Origin: Paenibacillus silvestris
GTDB taxonomy: Bacteria > Bacillota > Bacilli > Paenibacillales > NBRC-103111
Length of the DNA: 38,851 bases
Assembly (NCBI RefSeq): GCF_009882985.1
Contig: NZ_WTUZ01000033.1
Coordinates: forward strand, 1-38,851
Direction of reading: 5' to 3'
Shown here piece by piece: positions 23,850-32,243 of the stretch. The notes under the pieces were generated by a model. The model worked only from the letters and a program-made list of their open reading frames with translations, had not been told where the DNA came from and ran no database searches. Both the position numbers and the translations under genes were made by a program. Within the stretch, counting starts at the first letter, position 1. Every line of letters begins with the position of its first letter.

Positions 23850-24713
23850 ATGCATCCTATTCACAAAGTTTTTGATAACCATGAAACCTTTCCGTTCTCC
23901 TATGCCTATAAACACACAAAAAGCTCGCAAAGCGAGCTCCCTGAGCATTTCCATGACTGGTATGAAATTGTTTATGTGTACCGCGGCAAAGGCACCATTT
24001 TCATCGATCACACTTTCTACGAAATGAAGGCTGGAGACATCTTCCTTCTTCCCGGCAATATAATTCATCGCGCGAATCCGGATAAAGAAAGCCCCGTTAC
24101 TTCAACAGCCATTTATTTCAGTTCTAGCCTAATTCAAGCGCCGCAGTTCGGCGAATCTTTCTCCTATTTGCAGAGCTTTGAGCAGGCCGTGGAGCTCCGC
24201 CACTATAGACTGGAAACGCTGCTTCCGCAAAGACAGCACTTTGAGCACTATCTGGAGACGATCCAGCACGAATTTAAGCAGGAAGGACCTGGCTATCAGC
24301 AGGCAATTTATGTACAACTGCTTCAGCTTCTGCTTTTTTTACAGCGTGATGTGGCCTCAGGCAATACATTCAATACAAGTGATCCCCTTGTAGCTCCTGT
24401 ATGGATGAAGGATGTGCTGCTCTATATTGATGAGCATTTCTGTGAAGATATCGGGCTCAGAACACTTTCTAAACAAGCCTCCGTCTCGCCGTCCCATTTC
24501 AGCCGTGTTTTCAAGCAATTGATTGGGATGAATGTGACGGCTTACATTATTACCAAACGGGTTATTCGCGCTAAACAGCTGCTTTTTGAAAGTGATGTCA
24601 ATATTCATCATATCGCGGAGCTTTGCGGCTTCGAGAGCCTGCCCCATTTTCACGCCATGTTCAAGAGAGTACTGGGCATGACACCGGCTGCTGCAAGGAA
24701 GAGCATCAGATAA
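23850..24713 (+). CDS. AraC family transcriptional regulator with cupin sensor
   Basis: 287 residues. The N-terminal cupin (about 20-110) has HFHDWYEIVYVYRGKG and GDIFLLPGNIIHRANP, the sugar-sensing fold of AraC. The C-terminal 95 residues hold two helix-turn-helix motifs: LRTLSKQASVSPSHFSRVFK and NIHHIAELCGFESLPHFHAM, then FKRVLGMTPAAARKSI. Such proteins usually activate an adjacent sugar operon. It is divergent from the amidohydrolase operon, which it likely controls. ATG start with AAGGAAGGAG upstream. It ends 4 bp before the opposing pelG-like gene, with no clear hairpin between them. Confidence 0.92.
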   Translation: MHPIHKVFDNHETFPFSYAYKHTKSSQSELPEHFHDWYEIVYVYRGKGTIFIDHTFYEMKAGDIFLLPGNIIHRANPDKESPVTSTAIYFSSSLIQAPQFGESFSYLQSFEQAVELRHYRLETLLPQRQHFEHYLETIQHEFKQEGPGYQQAIYVQLLQLLLFLQRDVASGNTFNTSDPLVAPVWMKDVLLYIDEHFCEDIGLRTLSKQASVSPSHFSRVFKQLIGMNVTAYIITKRVIRAKQLLFESDVNIHHIAELCGFESLPHFHAMFKRVLGMTPAAARKSIR

Positions 24714-24717
24714 TTAT

Positions 24718-26184
24718 TTATTTGAAAAAACGCTGCATATTCATTCTCTCACTGAGCTGCGTGAAGAAACCAGATTTCTCTTTGTAGATAATACTTTGGG
24801 TGATAAACGTGTGTACTTCAATCCGCTTCAAGAAGGTCAGCAACCGGAACCCGCTCCAGCCATAGGCAACAAGCCCCGCTAGAAAATAGCTAAAGCCATA
24901 GTAGTCAAAACCTAATGGTAGCAGGAAGCCCGTCAGCAGCACATTAAGCGCAAAGTAGATGCCACCGGTGATGAGAGCTCCTTTCCGATCCTCAAAGTAC
25001 AGCATAAGCAGGATGTGGATAAGCATAATCGCATTCAACACAGCCCCTAGGGCGCAAAGTTTAAAGATGTCGATAACCGTTTTTTGCAGGCCAATCATTT
25101 CGAGCAGAATCTCGCTGATCAGGATGATAAACACGGTCAGAATAACCTGTAGCTTCGTCAACCGATATAGCTCCCGCCAGAGCACCTCAACCATACGTTT
25201 TTTGGCTTTTTGAATCATCTCTAGCGTTCCACCATTGGTTACGTAGCCGTAGAATGTTTTGTACTTGTCGTAAAACTCCGTTTCTACGGAAACAACGAAC
25301 AAGACAAGCGACGGTATGACCGTAAGATTCGCCAAAAATACCGCGGTATCATAAATCGGACTATATAGAAACGTTTCCTCAATTTTAACGCCGGACGGCC
25401 CCAGCCAAATGATCATATTGTGCGACCAAACACCAATGTTATAGAGAAAACCAACCCATAGAAGGGAGGGATATTTATCGACATACTGTAAAAACCCATA
25501 AGGGTTAGCCGCTGTCTTAGCAGGAAATGCGCGCAGCAGTACATAAACCAGCATCACCATCGTAAGCAGTATGCCGCTGCTAAATCCAAGCAGAATATTC
25601 GTAGCCTGTCCATATTGTCCAAACGGAATCGGGTATTGAAGCAGCACAAAAACACAACCAATGGATACAACAGCTCCGGCCAAAAAAGCAATGGCAATCA
25701 TCTTATAATCTTTCGCTGCGGTTAAGAAAACCATCGCCAGCCAAATCTGTCCGCACATGAAAAATAAGAGGACACTTAGCCCCTTATACAAGATGGACAG
25801 TGGTGAGGACCAGTAGAAAATGATAGCCGCAATCAGGGAAATGACAAAAATGATTCTGGAGATACCGATATAGGTTGGTGTAACAACCTCCAGTCGATTT
25901 TGGAAAAAGTGGTCCGCCAAATACCTCGTCACACTTAACTGCCAGCCCCCGGATAGCATCTGCGAAAAGATAAAGCTATAAGAAACCGTCACAATAAACA
26001 ATTGGCGCTGCGCATCTTCGATATTTGCAAAATGAACGAGAATCACATTAATGAAAGCAATGCTCCCCACCGACAGAATCCAAGGACCAGCCGTAATAAA
26101 TGAAGCATAGGCATAGGCGCGGACACGCATCGACAGATAGTCATCGCGGAATAGCTTTTGCAAGGTAAATCCGATTCCCGCCAT
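24718..26184 (-). CDS. pelG: PelG-like exopolysaccharide export membrane protein
   Basis: 488 residues and about twelve membrane helices. The N-terminus MAGIGFTLQKLFRDDYLSM and AYASFITAGPWILSV is the PelG signature. PelG is thought to be a flippase-like transporter (MOP/Wzx-type fold) that moves the Pel polymer (GalNAc/GlcNAc, partly deacetylated) across the membrane in a complex with PelD, PelE and PelF. Its ATG overlaps the pelF stop by one base (TAATG), consistent with coupled translation and the usual F-G order. It ends 4 bp from the AraC stop, in a tail-to-tail arrangement with no visible hairpin. Confidence 0.9.
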   Translation of the reverse strand: MAGIGFTLQKLFRDDYLSMRVRAYAYASFITAGPWILSVGSIAFINVILVHFANIEDAQRQLFIVTVSYSFIFSQMLSGGWQLSVTRYLADHFFQNRLEVVTPTYIGISRIIFVISLIAAIIFYWSSPLSILYKGLSVLLFFMCGQIWLAMVFLTAAKDYKMIAIAFLAGAVVSIGCVFVLLQYPIPFGQYGQATNILLGFSSGILLTMVMLVYVLLRAFPAKTAANPYGFLQYVDKYPSLLWVGFLYNIGVWSHNMIIWLGPSGVKIEETFLYSPIYDTAVFLANLTVIPSLVLFVVSVETEFYDKYKTFYGYVTNGGTLEMIQKAKKRMVEVLWRELYRLTKLQVILTVFIILISEILLEMIGLQKTVIDIFKLCALGAVLNAIMLIHILLMLYFEDRKGALITGGIYFALNVLLTGFLLPLGFDYYGFSYFLAGLVAYGWSGFRLLTFLKRIEVHTFITQSIIYKEKSGFFTQLSERMNMQRFFK

Positions 26185-27596
26185 TAGGTTACCACCTCAT
26201 CGTATAACTGCTTATAAGCGTCAATAAATTGATCAGTTTGATAATAAGTAGCTACACGCTTGCGGCCTACTTGGCCCATATAACTCCGTTCATCCGGAAG
26301 AGCGTGCATTTTCAGCATCATATCAGCCATTGCCCTCGGATTCACGGGAGGCACAATGTACCCCGCAATACCTGCATCATGCTCATCCTTCCCTTCGAGC
26401 AGTTCCCGGCAGCTGCCAACTTCCGTACATATCCAGGGTACTCCAGCAGCCATCCCTTCAAGCACAGCCAGAGGTTGACCCTCACTAATGCTGCTTAGAA
26501 TGAGCACATCGACCTGAGGCAAATAATCTTCAATGGCGACTTTGTCCGTAAATGTCACGATCGCCTCTAATTGCAAGTTGCGTGTTAACGCTAAGCACTC
26601 TTGATAGTAGTCCGGATCTTCATCTGTCGGTCCCATAATCAGCAGGCTCATGTTCGCAATCTCCGCGCTTGCTAGTCGTGTTGCGTAGAGCAACGTTTTG
26701 ATATCTTTAATGGGCACTAGCCGCACCAATGCACCAAAAACGATACGCCCATGCATATTATTAGTTTGCCTAGGCAGCAGCGAAAGCCGCTTATAATCAA
26801 CCCCGTTAGGAATCACCAGGGCTTGCTCCTTAGGAGTGCCTAGCTCCAGCTGAATTTGATGAGTACCGCCGTATAACGCGATGGTACGGTCAGCCGTAAG
26901 ATAAGCTCCTTGAGACATATGATAAAAATAATCAATCCAACGCTTCTTGAAAGGCGGATCCACCCAAGCCGATTTCAAAATCTCTTCCTCTCGCTCCCTT
27001 GCATAAACGCCATGCTCGGTAAGCAGGAATGGCTTATGGTGCGCCATGCGCAAATAGGTCCCAATTAAGCCCGCATATCCGGTCGATACGGCATGATACA
27101 CATCTGCGTTCGGATAGGATTGCTGCAGCAGATACACCGCTGGCAAGTACATGGATCGCCATGTCCAGAAGTAGCTGTTAAACGAATGCTCCGGCATTTC
27201 CCTCTCGTAGGCGTCGACCAGGAAGCTCCAGAAGTTTTCGCTTTTCATAAAAGAAACTGGGTTGCCCACCTTCGCTTGATCCGCAATGAGCGTAAGCGCC
27301 TGCTCCGAGCCCGGCTTGAATGCAAACCAGGCCAGACACGCTTCAGCCTCGGCTGCCGACAACCGCGGAGCCCTGCCCTCCTCCAGATTCTGATAGTCCA
27401 TTATGAAGACGTCGTGAATGCCGGATAAATTGGCTGGCAGCTTATATTTATAGGTAGACTCCTCCTTACGGGAGGAGGAGATGGCAATGATTTCAAACTC
27501 ATGCTGGGACATGGAGGCAATGAGCATCTGAATCCAACTGGCTACCCCCCCCGATACATAGGGATAGCTCCCTTCTACAATCAAGGCAATTTTCAT
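26184..27596 (-). CDS. pelF: PelF-like family 4 glycosyltransferase
   Basis: 470 residues, GT-B fold of family GT4. PelF is the cytoplasmic polymerase that uses UDP-sugar, likely UDP-GalNAc. The N-terminal PelF signature EGSYPYVSGGVASW lies at 8-21, LLTEHGVYARERE at 191-203, IPNGVDYKR at 262-270, and the GT4 nucleotide-sugar region holds the Arg292/Lys297 pair (VRLVPIKD) and the E-x7-E motif Glu372 to Glu380 (EGQPLAVLE). No membrane segment, as expected. The ATG overlaps the stop of the upstream deacetylase-like gene (ATGA). The assignment is backed by both motifs and the neighbours PelG and PelD. Confidence 0.93.
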   Translation of the reverse strand: MKIALIVEGSYPYVSGGVASWIQMLIASMSQHEFEIIAISSSRKEESTYKYKLPANLSGIHDVFIMDYQNLEEGRAPRLSAAEAEACLAWFAFKPGSEQALTLIADQAKVGNPVSFMKSENFWSFLVDAYEREMPEHSFNSYFWTWRSMYLPAVYLLQQSYPNADVYHAVSTGYAGLIGTYLRMAHHKPFLLTEHGVYAREREEEILKSAWVDPPFKKRWIDYFYHMSQGAYLTADRTIALYGGTHQIQLELGTPKEQALVIPNGVDYKRLSLLPRQTNNMHGRIVFGALVRLVPIKDIKTLLYATRLASAEIANMSLLIMGPTDEDPDYYQECLALTRNLQLEAIVTFTDKVAIEDYLPQVDVLILSSISEGQPLAVLEGMAAGVPWICTEVGSCRELLEGKDEHDAGIAGYIVPPVNPRAMADMMLKMHALPDERSYMGQVGRKRVATYYQTDQFIDAYKQLYDEVVT

Positions 27597-29437
27597 GGCT
27601 TACTTTCCTTTAGCTGTATTGTCACTGTTGGCTGGAGGGCATCCAAATGCCATATGCTTTCCACGTCATCCAAACGCGTGAGATGTCCCGCTTCTTTGGC
27701 GACCTCTGGAACCTGATGATTCGGCACCCGAATGGTGTAATGCATAGGAATTAATTGATCCTTCGTTGTTATCGTGATCGCCTCTTTGCCATAATGAACG
27801 TTAACCGTTCCTGCTTCATATAGACTGAACTTCTTCACTGCATCTCTAACAGTTAGTGGTTCTAAATAGGTATACGTCTTGTTCAACCATGACATCCAGC
27901 CCTCAAAGTGCTGGCTCAAGTATTTCCAGCCTTTCCCTCCCGACCGGTTGATATCCAGTGCGTCGTCTGGATGCACAAAGTGATTCACCATACCGAAATT
28001 GGCGATAGCATCGTTAATTGTAAACAGCTGCCCTTCATCGATGACGTAGCCCGAAGAAATACGCGGAAAATTCGTAAACTGCGGAAACTCGCGATCAACC
28101 CCAAACTCCTGCTCGAGGAATCCCTTCTCGCCTCCAACTGTATAGAGCGATGAAACGATATCAACCGAAGGCTCCGCTTCGGCTAATGCTCGTTTGCCCG
28201 TCCTATTCATAACATTCGATGGCGGCACATAGGTTTTCAATTCGTGCCCGGGGAACAAGCTCTCCGACAGCTCTGTCAGCCGTTTGAGGCTCTCTACCAT
28301 CGCCGCCTGATTCGGCCAAGGGACATAGCCAAGCTCACTCTTAATCGGTTCATCCGCCGTAACAAGCGATTGATGGTTATAACCATGCAGCCCAATCTCG
28401 CCTCCGAGGCTGAGCAATCGGGAACCGAAGTAGGGGATCAGCTTCGGTGTATCTACCAGCAAGGAAGGCAGCGGGGAGCTGGTCTGATTCTGATAGGTAC
28501 CGATCAGAAGTCCCGTGTATTTCCATCCGTACAACTTCGAGAAGCGGACCATGTCTTCCCACCAAATCCGTTCATAGAAGGCAGGGGTGCTGAGTCCGAA
28601 TTCTTGGTGAATGAGCGGATTATCCACCTGCGGCACAGGCGAAGGAAAATCGTCGATGTTTAAGCTTCTCGATGCCACCTGTGACGTCACGAAGCTGTCG
28701 AGGGCAAGACCAATGGATTGCACCATAAGTCCTCTGCCTTCTTTCTGCACGTTGGACGTAGAATTCCAATAGACGACTTTCCCTTGTCCGTAAGTGTTTG
28801 TCCACAGTAAGGGATTCTTTTGGGCGGACAGATAGACCTGTGCCTGAGGGACTAGCTTTACATCCAACATATTGCTGGAAAATATCAAGTTCGTTTCTGG
28901 AAGATCCGGATAGCCAGGAAACACGGTTTTATTCACCGTAATACCTTGGTTGGATCCCGAAAAATAGCCGTTATTGCTTGCGATCCCCAGCAGATTATTC
29001 CATTCAGGTGCATAAAAGCGGGTGTACGCAATCAATCGTCCTCCCTGCTGGACATAGGACTGAATCGTTATCTGATCCAACTCGCTGATATCTTCCCCGG
29101 TTAAGATAAGAGCTGTCGATGGCGCAGGTTTTACCATTTTCATATCATTAGCAGCAATCGTTTCCGAATGCAGTTTGGCAAGCTCCAGAGCATGTTCAAG
29201 ATTCTCCTTCACTTTGAAGCCTTCGGAATCATCAGGATTCGTGTATACGTACAGTTTTAGTTCTGCACCTGCTGCTTCCGTATTTGCTGAGCTTTTTGTT
29301 ATAAATGTCGCCTCTTTGAACAAATATCTCGATGGAGATAAAGGAAACACATCCACAACTCGAACCGTTTGCAAAGCAATACCAAGCAGCAGCATACTAA
29401 CGGTAACGAATGAAAAAATGATCCGTTTGCGGGACAC
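27593..29437 (-). CDS. PelA-deacetylase-like protein (DUF2194 type)
   Basis: 614 residues from a GTG start (AAGGA 5-6 nt upstream), with an N-terminal membrane anchor (about 7-24) facing the cell exterior. Residues 60-240 look like a Rossmann/glutamine-amidotransferase-type regulatory or binding domain (LILTGEDIS, GGRLIAYTR). From about 255 there is a polysaccharide-deacetylase-type barrel: SLNIDDFPSP (Asp262/263 as catalytic base), the H motif HGYNH (351-355) for metal binding, and FVHPDDALD (487-495). It corresponds to the deacetylase half of Gram-negative PelA, as the PelA(DA) protein of the Bacillus cereus operon. It overlaps the PelE-like gene by 41 nt. Confidence 0.82.
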   Translation of the reverse strand: MSRKRIIFSFVTVSMLLLGIALQTVRVVDVFPLSPSRYLFKEATFITKSSANTEAAGAELKLYVYTNPDDSEGFKVKENLEHALELAKLHSETIAANDMKMVKPAPSTALILTGEDISELDQITIQSYVQQGGRLIAYTRFYAPEWNNLLGIASNNGYFSGSNQGITVNKTVFPGYPDLPETNLIFSSNMLDVKLVPQAQVYLSAQKNPLLWTNTYGQGKVVYWNSTSNVQKEGRGLMVQSIGLALDSFVTSQVASRSLNIDDFPSPVPQVDNPLIHQEFGLSTPAFYERIWWEDMVRFSKLYGWKYTGLLIGTYQNQTSSPLPSLLVDTPKLIPYFGSRLLSLGGEIGLHGYNHQSLVTADEPIKSELGYVPWPNQAAMVESLKRLTELSESLFPGHELKTYVPPSNVMNRTGKRALAEAEPSVDIVSSLYTVGGEKGFLEQEFGVDREFPQFTNFPRISSGYVIDEGQLFTINDAIANFGMVNHFVHPDDALDINRSGGKGWKYLSQHFEGWMSWLNKTYTYLEPLTVRDAVKKFSLYEAGTVNVHYGKEAITITTKDQLIPMHYTIRVPNHQVPEVAKEAGHLTRLDDVESIWHLDALQPTVTIQLKESKP

Positions 29438-30461
29438 CTTGTTCCTTCATCTCCTTCCAAAATTGAATAGCAGGCAGATATTCATGCGGAACTTCAACTT
29501 CACTATCCAACCATAGTTGGGCAAATTCGCTTAAATGCTCCAGCTTTCCTTCTGCATACATGCCCTCTGCTGTGGTTAGGTAGACCAAGTACTCATAATC
29601 CTTCACATCAGACAGCTGCTCGGCCCACCGAATAGCCGCTGGGTAGTCCCTCTCCATACGTGCCAAATGGCACAGCTCAGCAATAAACCGCGGCTCATAC
29701 GGGAATTGAAGCTTGCCTCTAGCAATCCATAACTTAAACGCATGCCTCACTTCAATGGCTAGTTCTTCTGTTAATAAACGGCTTTCTAAGTACTGCCGAT
29801 AGGCGTTAAATAACTCCTGCCATGTCTCCAGGGATTTATCGTTCTGTTGCAAAAGCTGCGTCCATTTTTTGATGCTCCGAATGTATTGCTCGTTCAAATA
29901 GTTCAGGCTAGTCGCGGCGTAATGCACCACTTCAGGATCATTATTTCGCAGAGCTTCATGAAACAGCTCCACTTTGTTATGACCCTCGTAGTCTAATAAT
30001 GAGAAGAGGGCTTCCTTTTTACCCGTATGATCACTGGACATCAGCACCTCGCGAACTGGCGTGCGATTCGACTCCGCTTCAACATTAATGTGATAACTTT
30101 CCAGCGAATGCGGGGTGTGATAGACATATTGCTCGTACTCTTCATAGAAATCATCCCGAAATCGATAAATGAGCATCCCTATCCAGATGAGTGCCCCCGC
30201 CGCAAATCCGATACCCGGAAAGAAGAGCATGAGCGTTTGCAGCCAGCCTGCACTTATCCGATCTTCCGTGCGCAGACTAACGAATTTCAGCAGTACATAA
30301 TACATGAAGACCAGCAGCAGATGAAGCCATATACATATCCCAAGCTGCGCAAAATGAATGATCTGCAGGGCATCCAGCGCTGCGAACAGGAGACTTACCG
30401 CTGCTGCAAGCCAAGCACCCGCAGTTACATCGAAGTGTCGAGCATGTCTCGTTACTCTCAT
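29397..30461 (-). CDS. PelE-like membrane TPR protein
   Basis: 354 residues. Three or four membrane helices (about 12-35, 37-60, 71-96) precede a cytoplasmic region with helical repeats (about 150-340), for example ALFSLLDYEGHNKVELFHEA and ALRNNDPEVVHYAATSLNYL, typical of TPR-like scaffolds. PelE links PelD to PelF and PelG in the inner-membrane complex. Sequence similarity among PelE proteins is low, so the call rests on topology and on position between the PelD-like and PelA-deacetylase-like genes. ATG start after a GGGGGGG site; gap of 2 bp to the PelD stop. Confidence 0.75.
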   Translation of the reverse strand: MRVTRHARHFDVTAGAWLAAAVSLLFAALDALQIIHFAQLGICIWLHLLLVFMYYVLLKFVSLRTEDRISAGWLQTLMLFFPGIGFAAGALIWIGMLIYRFRDDFYEEYEQYVYHTPHSLESYHINVEAESNRTPVREVLMSSDHTGKKEALFSLLDYEGHNKVELFHEALRNNDPEVVHYAATSLNYLNEQYIRSIKKWTQLLQQNDKSLETWQELFNAYRQYLESRLLTEELAIEVRHAFKLWIARGKLQFPYEPRFIAELCHLARMERDYPAAIRWAEQLSDVKDYEYLVYLTTAEGMYAEGKLEHLSEFAQLWLDSEVEVPHEYLPAIQFWKEMKEQGVPQTDHFFIRYR

Positions 30462-30463
30462 AG

Positions 30464-31693
30464 CTAGCCCCCCCGATTGAAGCGATCGCGAATTCTTTCT
30501 TCAATAAGCGCCGCAAGTTCCGGGGATGTCGCAGGAAGTAAGAACAACAGTTCGCCACGGAAGGCATCATAAGACATCGCATCTTCGTCACGGAGCATAA
30601 GCCGTGTAATTTCGTTGATTTCCCGCAGCGCAGCGGACTCCTCCATCTCACCCAAATCGATTGGCAGCTGCAATAGCAGAAATTTCTGATCAAAGTCTGA
30701 TGCCCGTAACGTTTCTTCATTGAGCTTGGCGTAGAAATACTCTGGTACCATCACTTTCGTGTCTGGGAAGTAACGCTGGTTATTCAGTTTCTGCTCTCTT
30801 TCGAATGCCTTCACGCAGCTCTCGCCCATCCAGGTCAGAATAAGCCGGAACAAATCAAGCGTGTGTTTGTTCATACTGACGAAATCCAAGCCATTCAACC
30901 CGATGATAGCTACAATTTGGTTGTTCTGATCAAGCAGAGGTCCTGCTAGGAGAGGAATATCCTGAGGTTCGCCCTCCAGACGCAGTTGAATGCTCTTCTC
31001 CTCGCGCACACGCGCGTACAGAGAAGGTATATCCAGAAAAACCGTGGCCGGATATCGGGGTTCCGAGCCGTAGTACACTTTCAGCCGAAGAACATCCCCC
31101 GTAGGATTCATGCGATAGATCACGATAGAGCCAGCTTGAATCAGATCTTTGCACAGCCTAACCGCATCGGTAAAAATGATTTCCGAATCCTCGGAGTCCA
31201 GTGCCTTGGCTATTTTATATAGCGTAAATAAGCTCTCCTGAGCTCCAATGACTTTCGTTTCCAAAGCTTTTTTAACAACATAGAGATCCTTATAGCTCTC
31301 TTCCACTTTCGCTAAGTGCTGTTTGTTTTCCTCAAATTCATCTGCGAGGATGCTGTAGCGAAAACGTAAATCAGAAGCTACGTGACCGACAAACAACGCT
31401 ATACCCCAATAACTAATGAACCATTTCGCCTGGTCCCAGCGGTCAAAAAGACCATACAGGTCTCCATTCATCTCTATGTACGTAGCAATATGCAGCAAGC
31501 TTGCGCCCCCGGCAGTTGCGATTCCGATGCGAATCCCGTAGCGAAGAGAAAAGTAAAGAATTACAAACATCAACGGATTTAGCGACCAAGCTAACCAATC
31601 CACTCGATAAACGAGGTAGATCACAATTAGAATAGCAAAAATGACGGCAAGCTCGAGCCAGGCGATCCATCTTCGGTTTTGACGAAAAATCAA
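30464..31693 (-). CDS. PelD-like c-di-GMP receptor (TM, GAF, degenerate GGDEF)
   Basis: 409 residues from a TTG start with GGAGG 8 nt upstream. Four membrane helices occupy about 10-105, a short coiled coil follows (about 118-150), then a GAF domain (about 150-300; FTLYKIAKALDSED, GPLLDQNNQIVAIIGLNGL). The last part is a degenerate GGDEF: the signature is replaced by FRGELLF, so no cyclase activity is expected. The inhibitory-site motif RxxD is kept as RDED at 368-371, close to the place of the known PelD Arg367/Asp370 pair in Pseudomonas. It would bind cyclic-di-GMP and switch on Pel synthesis. Gap of 16 bp after the receiver gene. Confidence 0.85.
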   Translation of the reverse strand: MIFRQNRRWIAWLELAVIFAILIVIYLVYRVDWLAWSLNPLMFVILYFSLRYGIRIGIATAGGASLLHIATYIEMNGDLYGLFDRWDQAKWFISYWGIALFVGHVASDLRFRYSILADEFEENKQHLAKVEESYKDLYVVKKALETKVIGAQESLFTLYKIAKALDSEDSEIIFTDAVRLCKDLIQAGSIVIYRMNPTGDVLRLKVYYGSEPRYPATVFLDIPSLYARVREEKSIQLRLEGEPQDIPLLAGPLLDQNNQIVAIIGLNGLDFVSMNKHTLDLFRLILTWMGESCVKAFEREQKLNNQRYFPDTKVMVPEYFYAKLNEETLRASDFDQKFLLLQLPIDLGEMEESAALREINEITRLMLRDEDAMSYDAFRGELLFLLPATSPELAALIEERIRDRFNRGG

Positions 31694-31709
31694 TCAGGCT
31701 TCCTCCAAA

Positions 31710-32111
31710 CTAAACATCGATTGGTCTAATCACGATCGGATTATTCTTTTTTATATAGATTTGCAGCATTTGTGTATAAATGTCATCCGTTTGAAAAGGC
31801 TTAATAAAGTAATCGTCCGCTCCAGCCATCATCGATTTCGATAATTCACTAATTGAATGCTTCGCACTCATTAGAAAAATGGGCGTCCTTGAGAACCTTT
31901 TGTCTGAACGAAGCTCTCGGCATAATTCGAATCCGTTCATCCCAGGCATGCGCACATCCATAAGTACGGCATCCGGTTTCAATTCCTTAATGACAGACAA
32001 GGCGTGAACGGGGTCTTCGAAAGATGAGATACGCAAACCCTTGGCTTCGAACATTTCCTTCAGGAAATTGAGGAGTACGAAGTCATCGTCCACAATAGCT
32101 ATGTGATTCAT
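31710..32111 (-). CDS. Receiver-only response regulator heading the Pel operon
   Basis: 133 residues, a single receiver domain with no output domain. Acidic pocket: Asp8, Asp9, Asp10 (IAIVDDD); phosphoryl acceptor Asp52 (VLMDVRMPG); the Ser82 switch residue (FLMSAKHS); and Lys104 (DYFIKPF). The C-terminal IVIRPIDV adds only a short tail. No histidine kinase is present, so its partner is elsewhere. It sits at the start of the Pel operon in front of the PelD-like gene and is transcribed from a promoter at 32140-32167, so it probably regulates Pel activity by protein contact. That function is inferred, not seen. Confidence 0.9.
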   Translation of the reverse strand: MNHIAIVDDDFVLLNFLKEMFEAKGLRISSFEDPVHALSVIKELKPDAVLMDVRMPGMNGFELCRELRSDKRFSRTPIFLMSAKHSISELSKSMMAGADDYFIKPFQTDDIYTQMLQIYIKKNNPIVIRPIDV

Positions 32112-32139
32112 AGGTGTCAGCTCCTAACGATTGGCATTC

Positions 32140-32167
32140 ATGATATAGCATTGCTCTGTTACGTCAA
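32140..32167 (-). promoter_or_regulatory. Promoter of the Pel operon
   Basis: On the minus strand there is a -35 TTGACG (32162-32167), 16 bp, then a -10 TATCAT (32140-32145), about 30 bp before the receiver ATG. Its AGGAG ribosome site is 8-9 nt from that ATG. Confidence 0.6.
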
Positions 32168-32197
32168 CTTTATCTATATCTCCGATATTTTTTATCC

Positions 32198-32203
32198 TAT
32201 AAT
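32198..32203 (+). promoter_or_regulatory. -10 box of the divergent hydrolase gene
   Basis: A consensus TATAAT on the plus strand, 41 bp before the proposed ATG of the hydrolase gene. No good -35 is seen at the correct distance (TATATC at 175-180 of this block), so it may need an activator. It lies back to back with the Pel operon promoter. Confidence 0.4.
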
Positions 32204-32243
32204 GAAAACAAATTTGAATCTAAAAGGGTGGACAGTGCGAACG

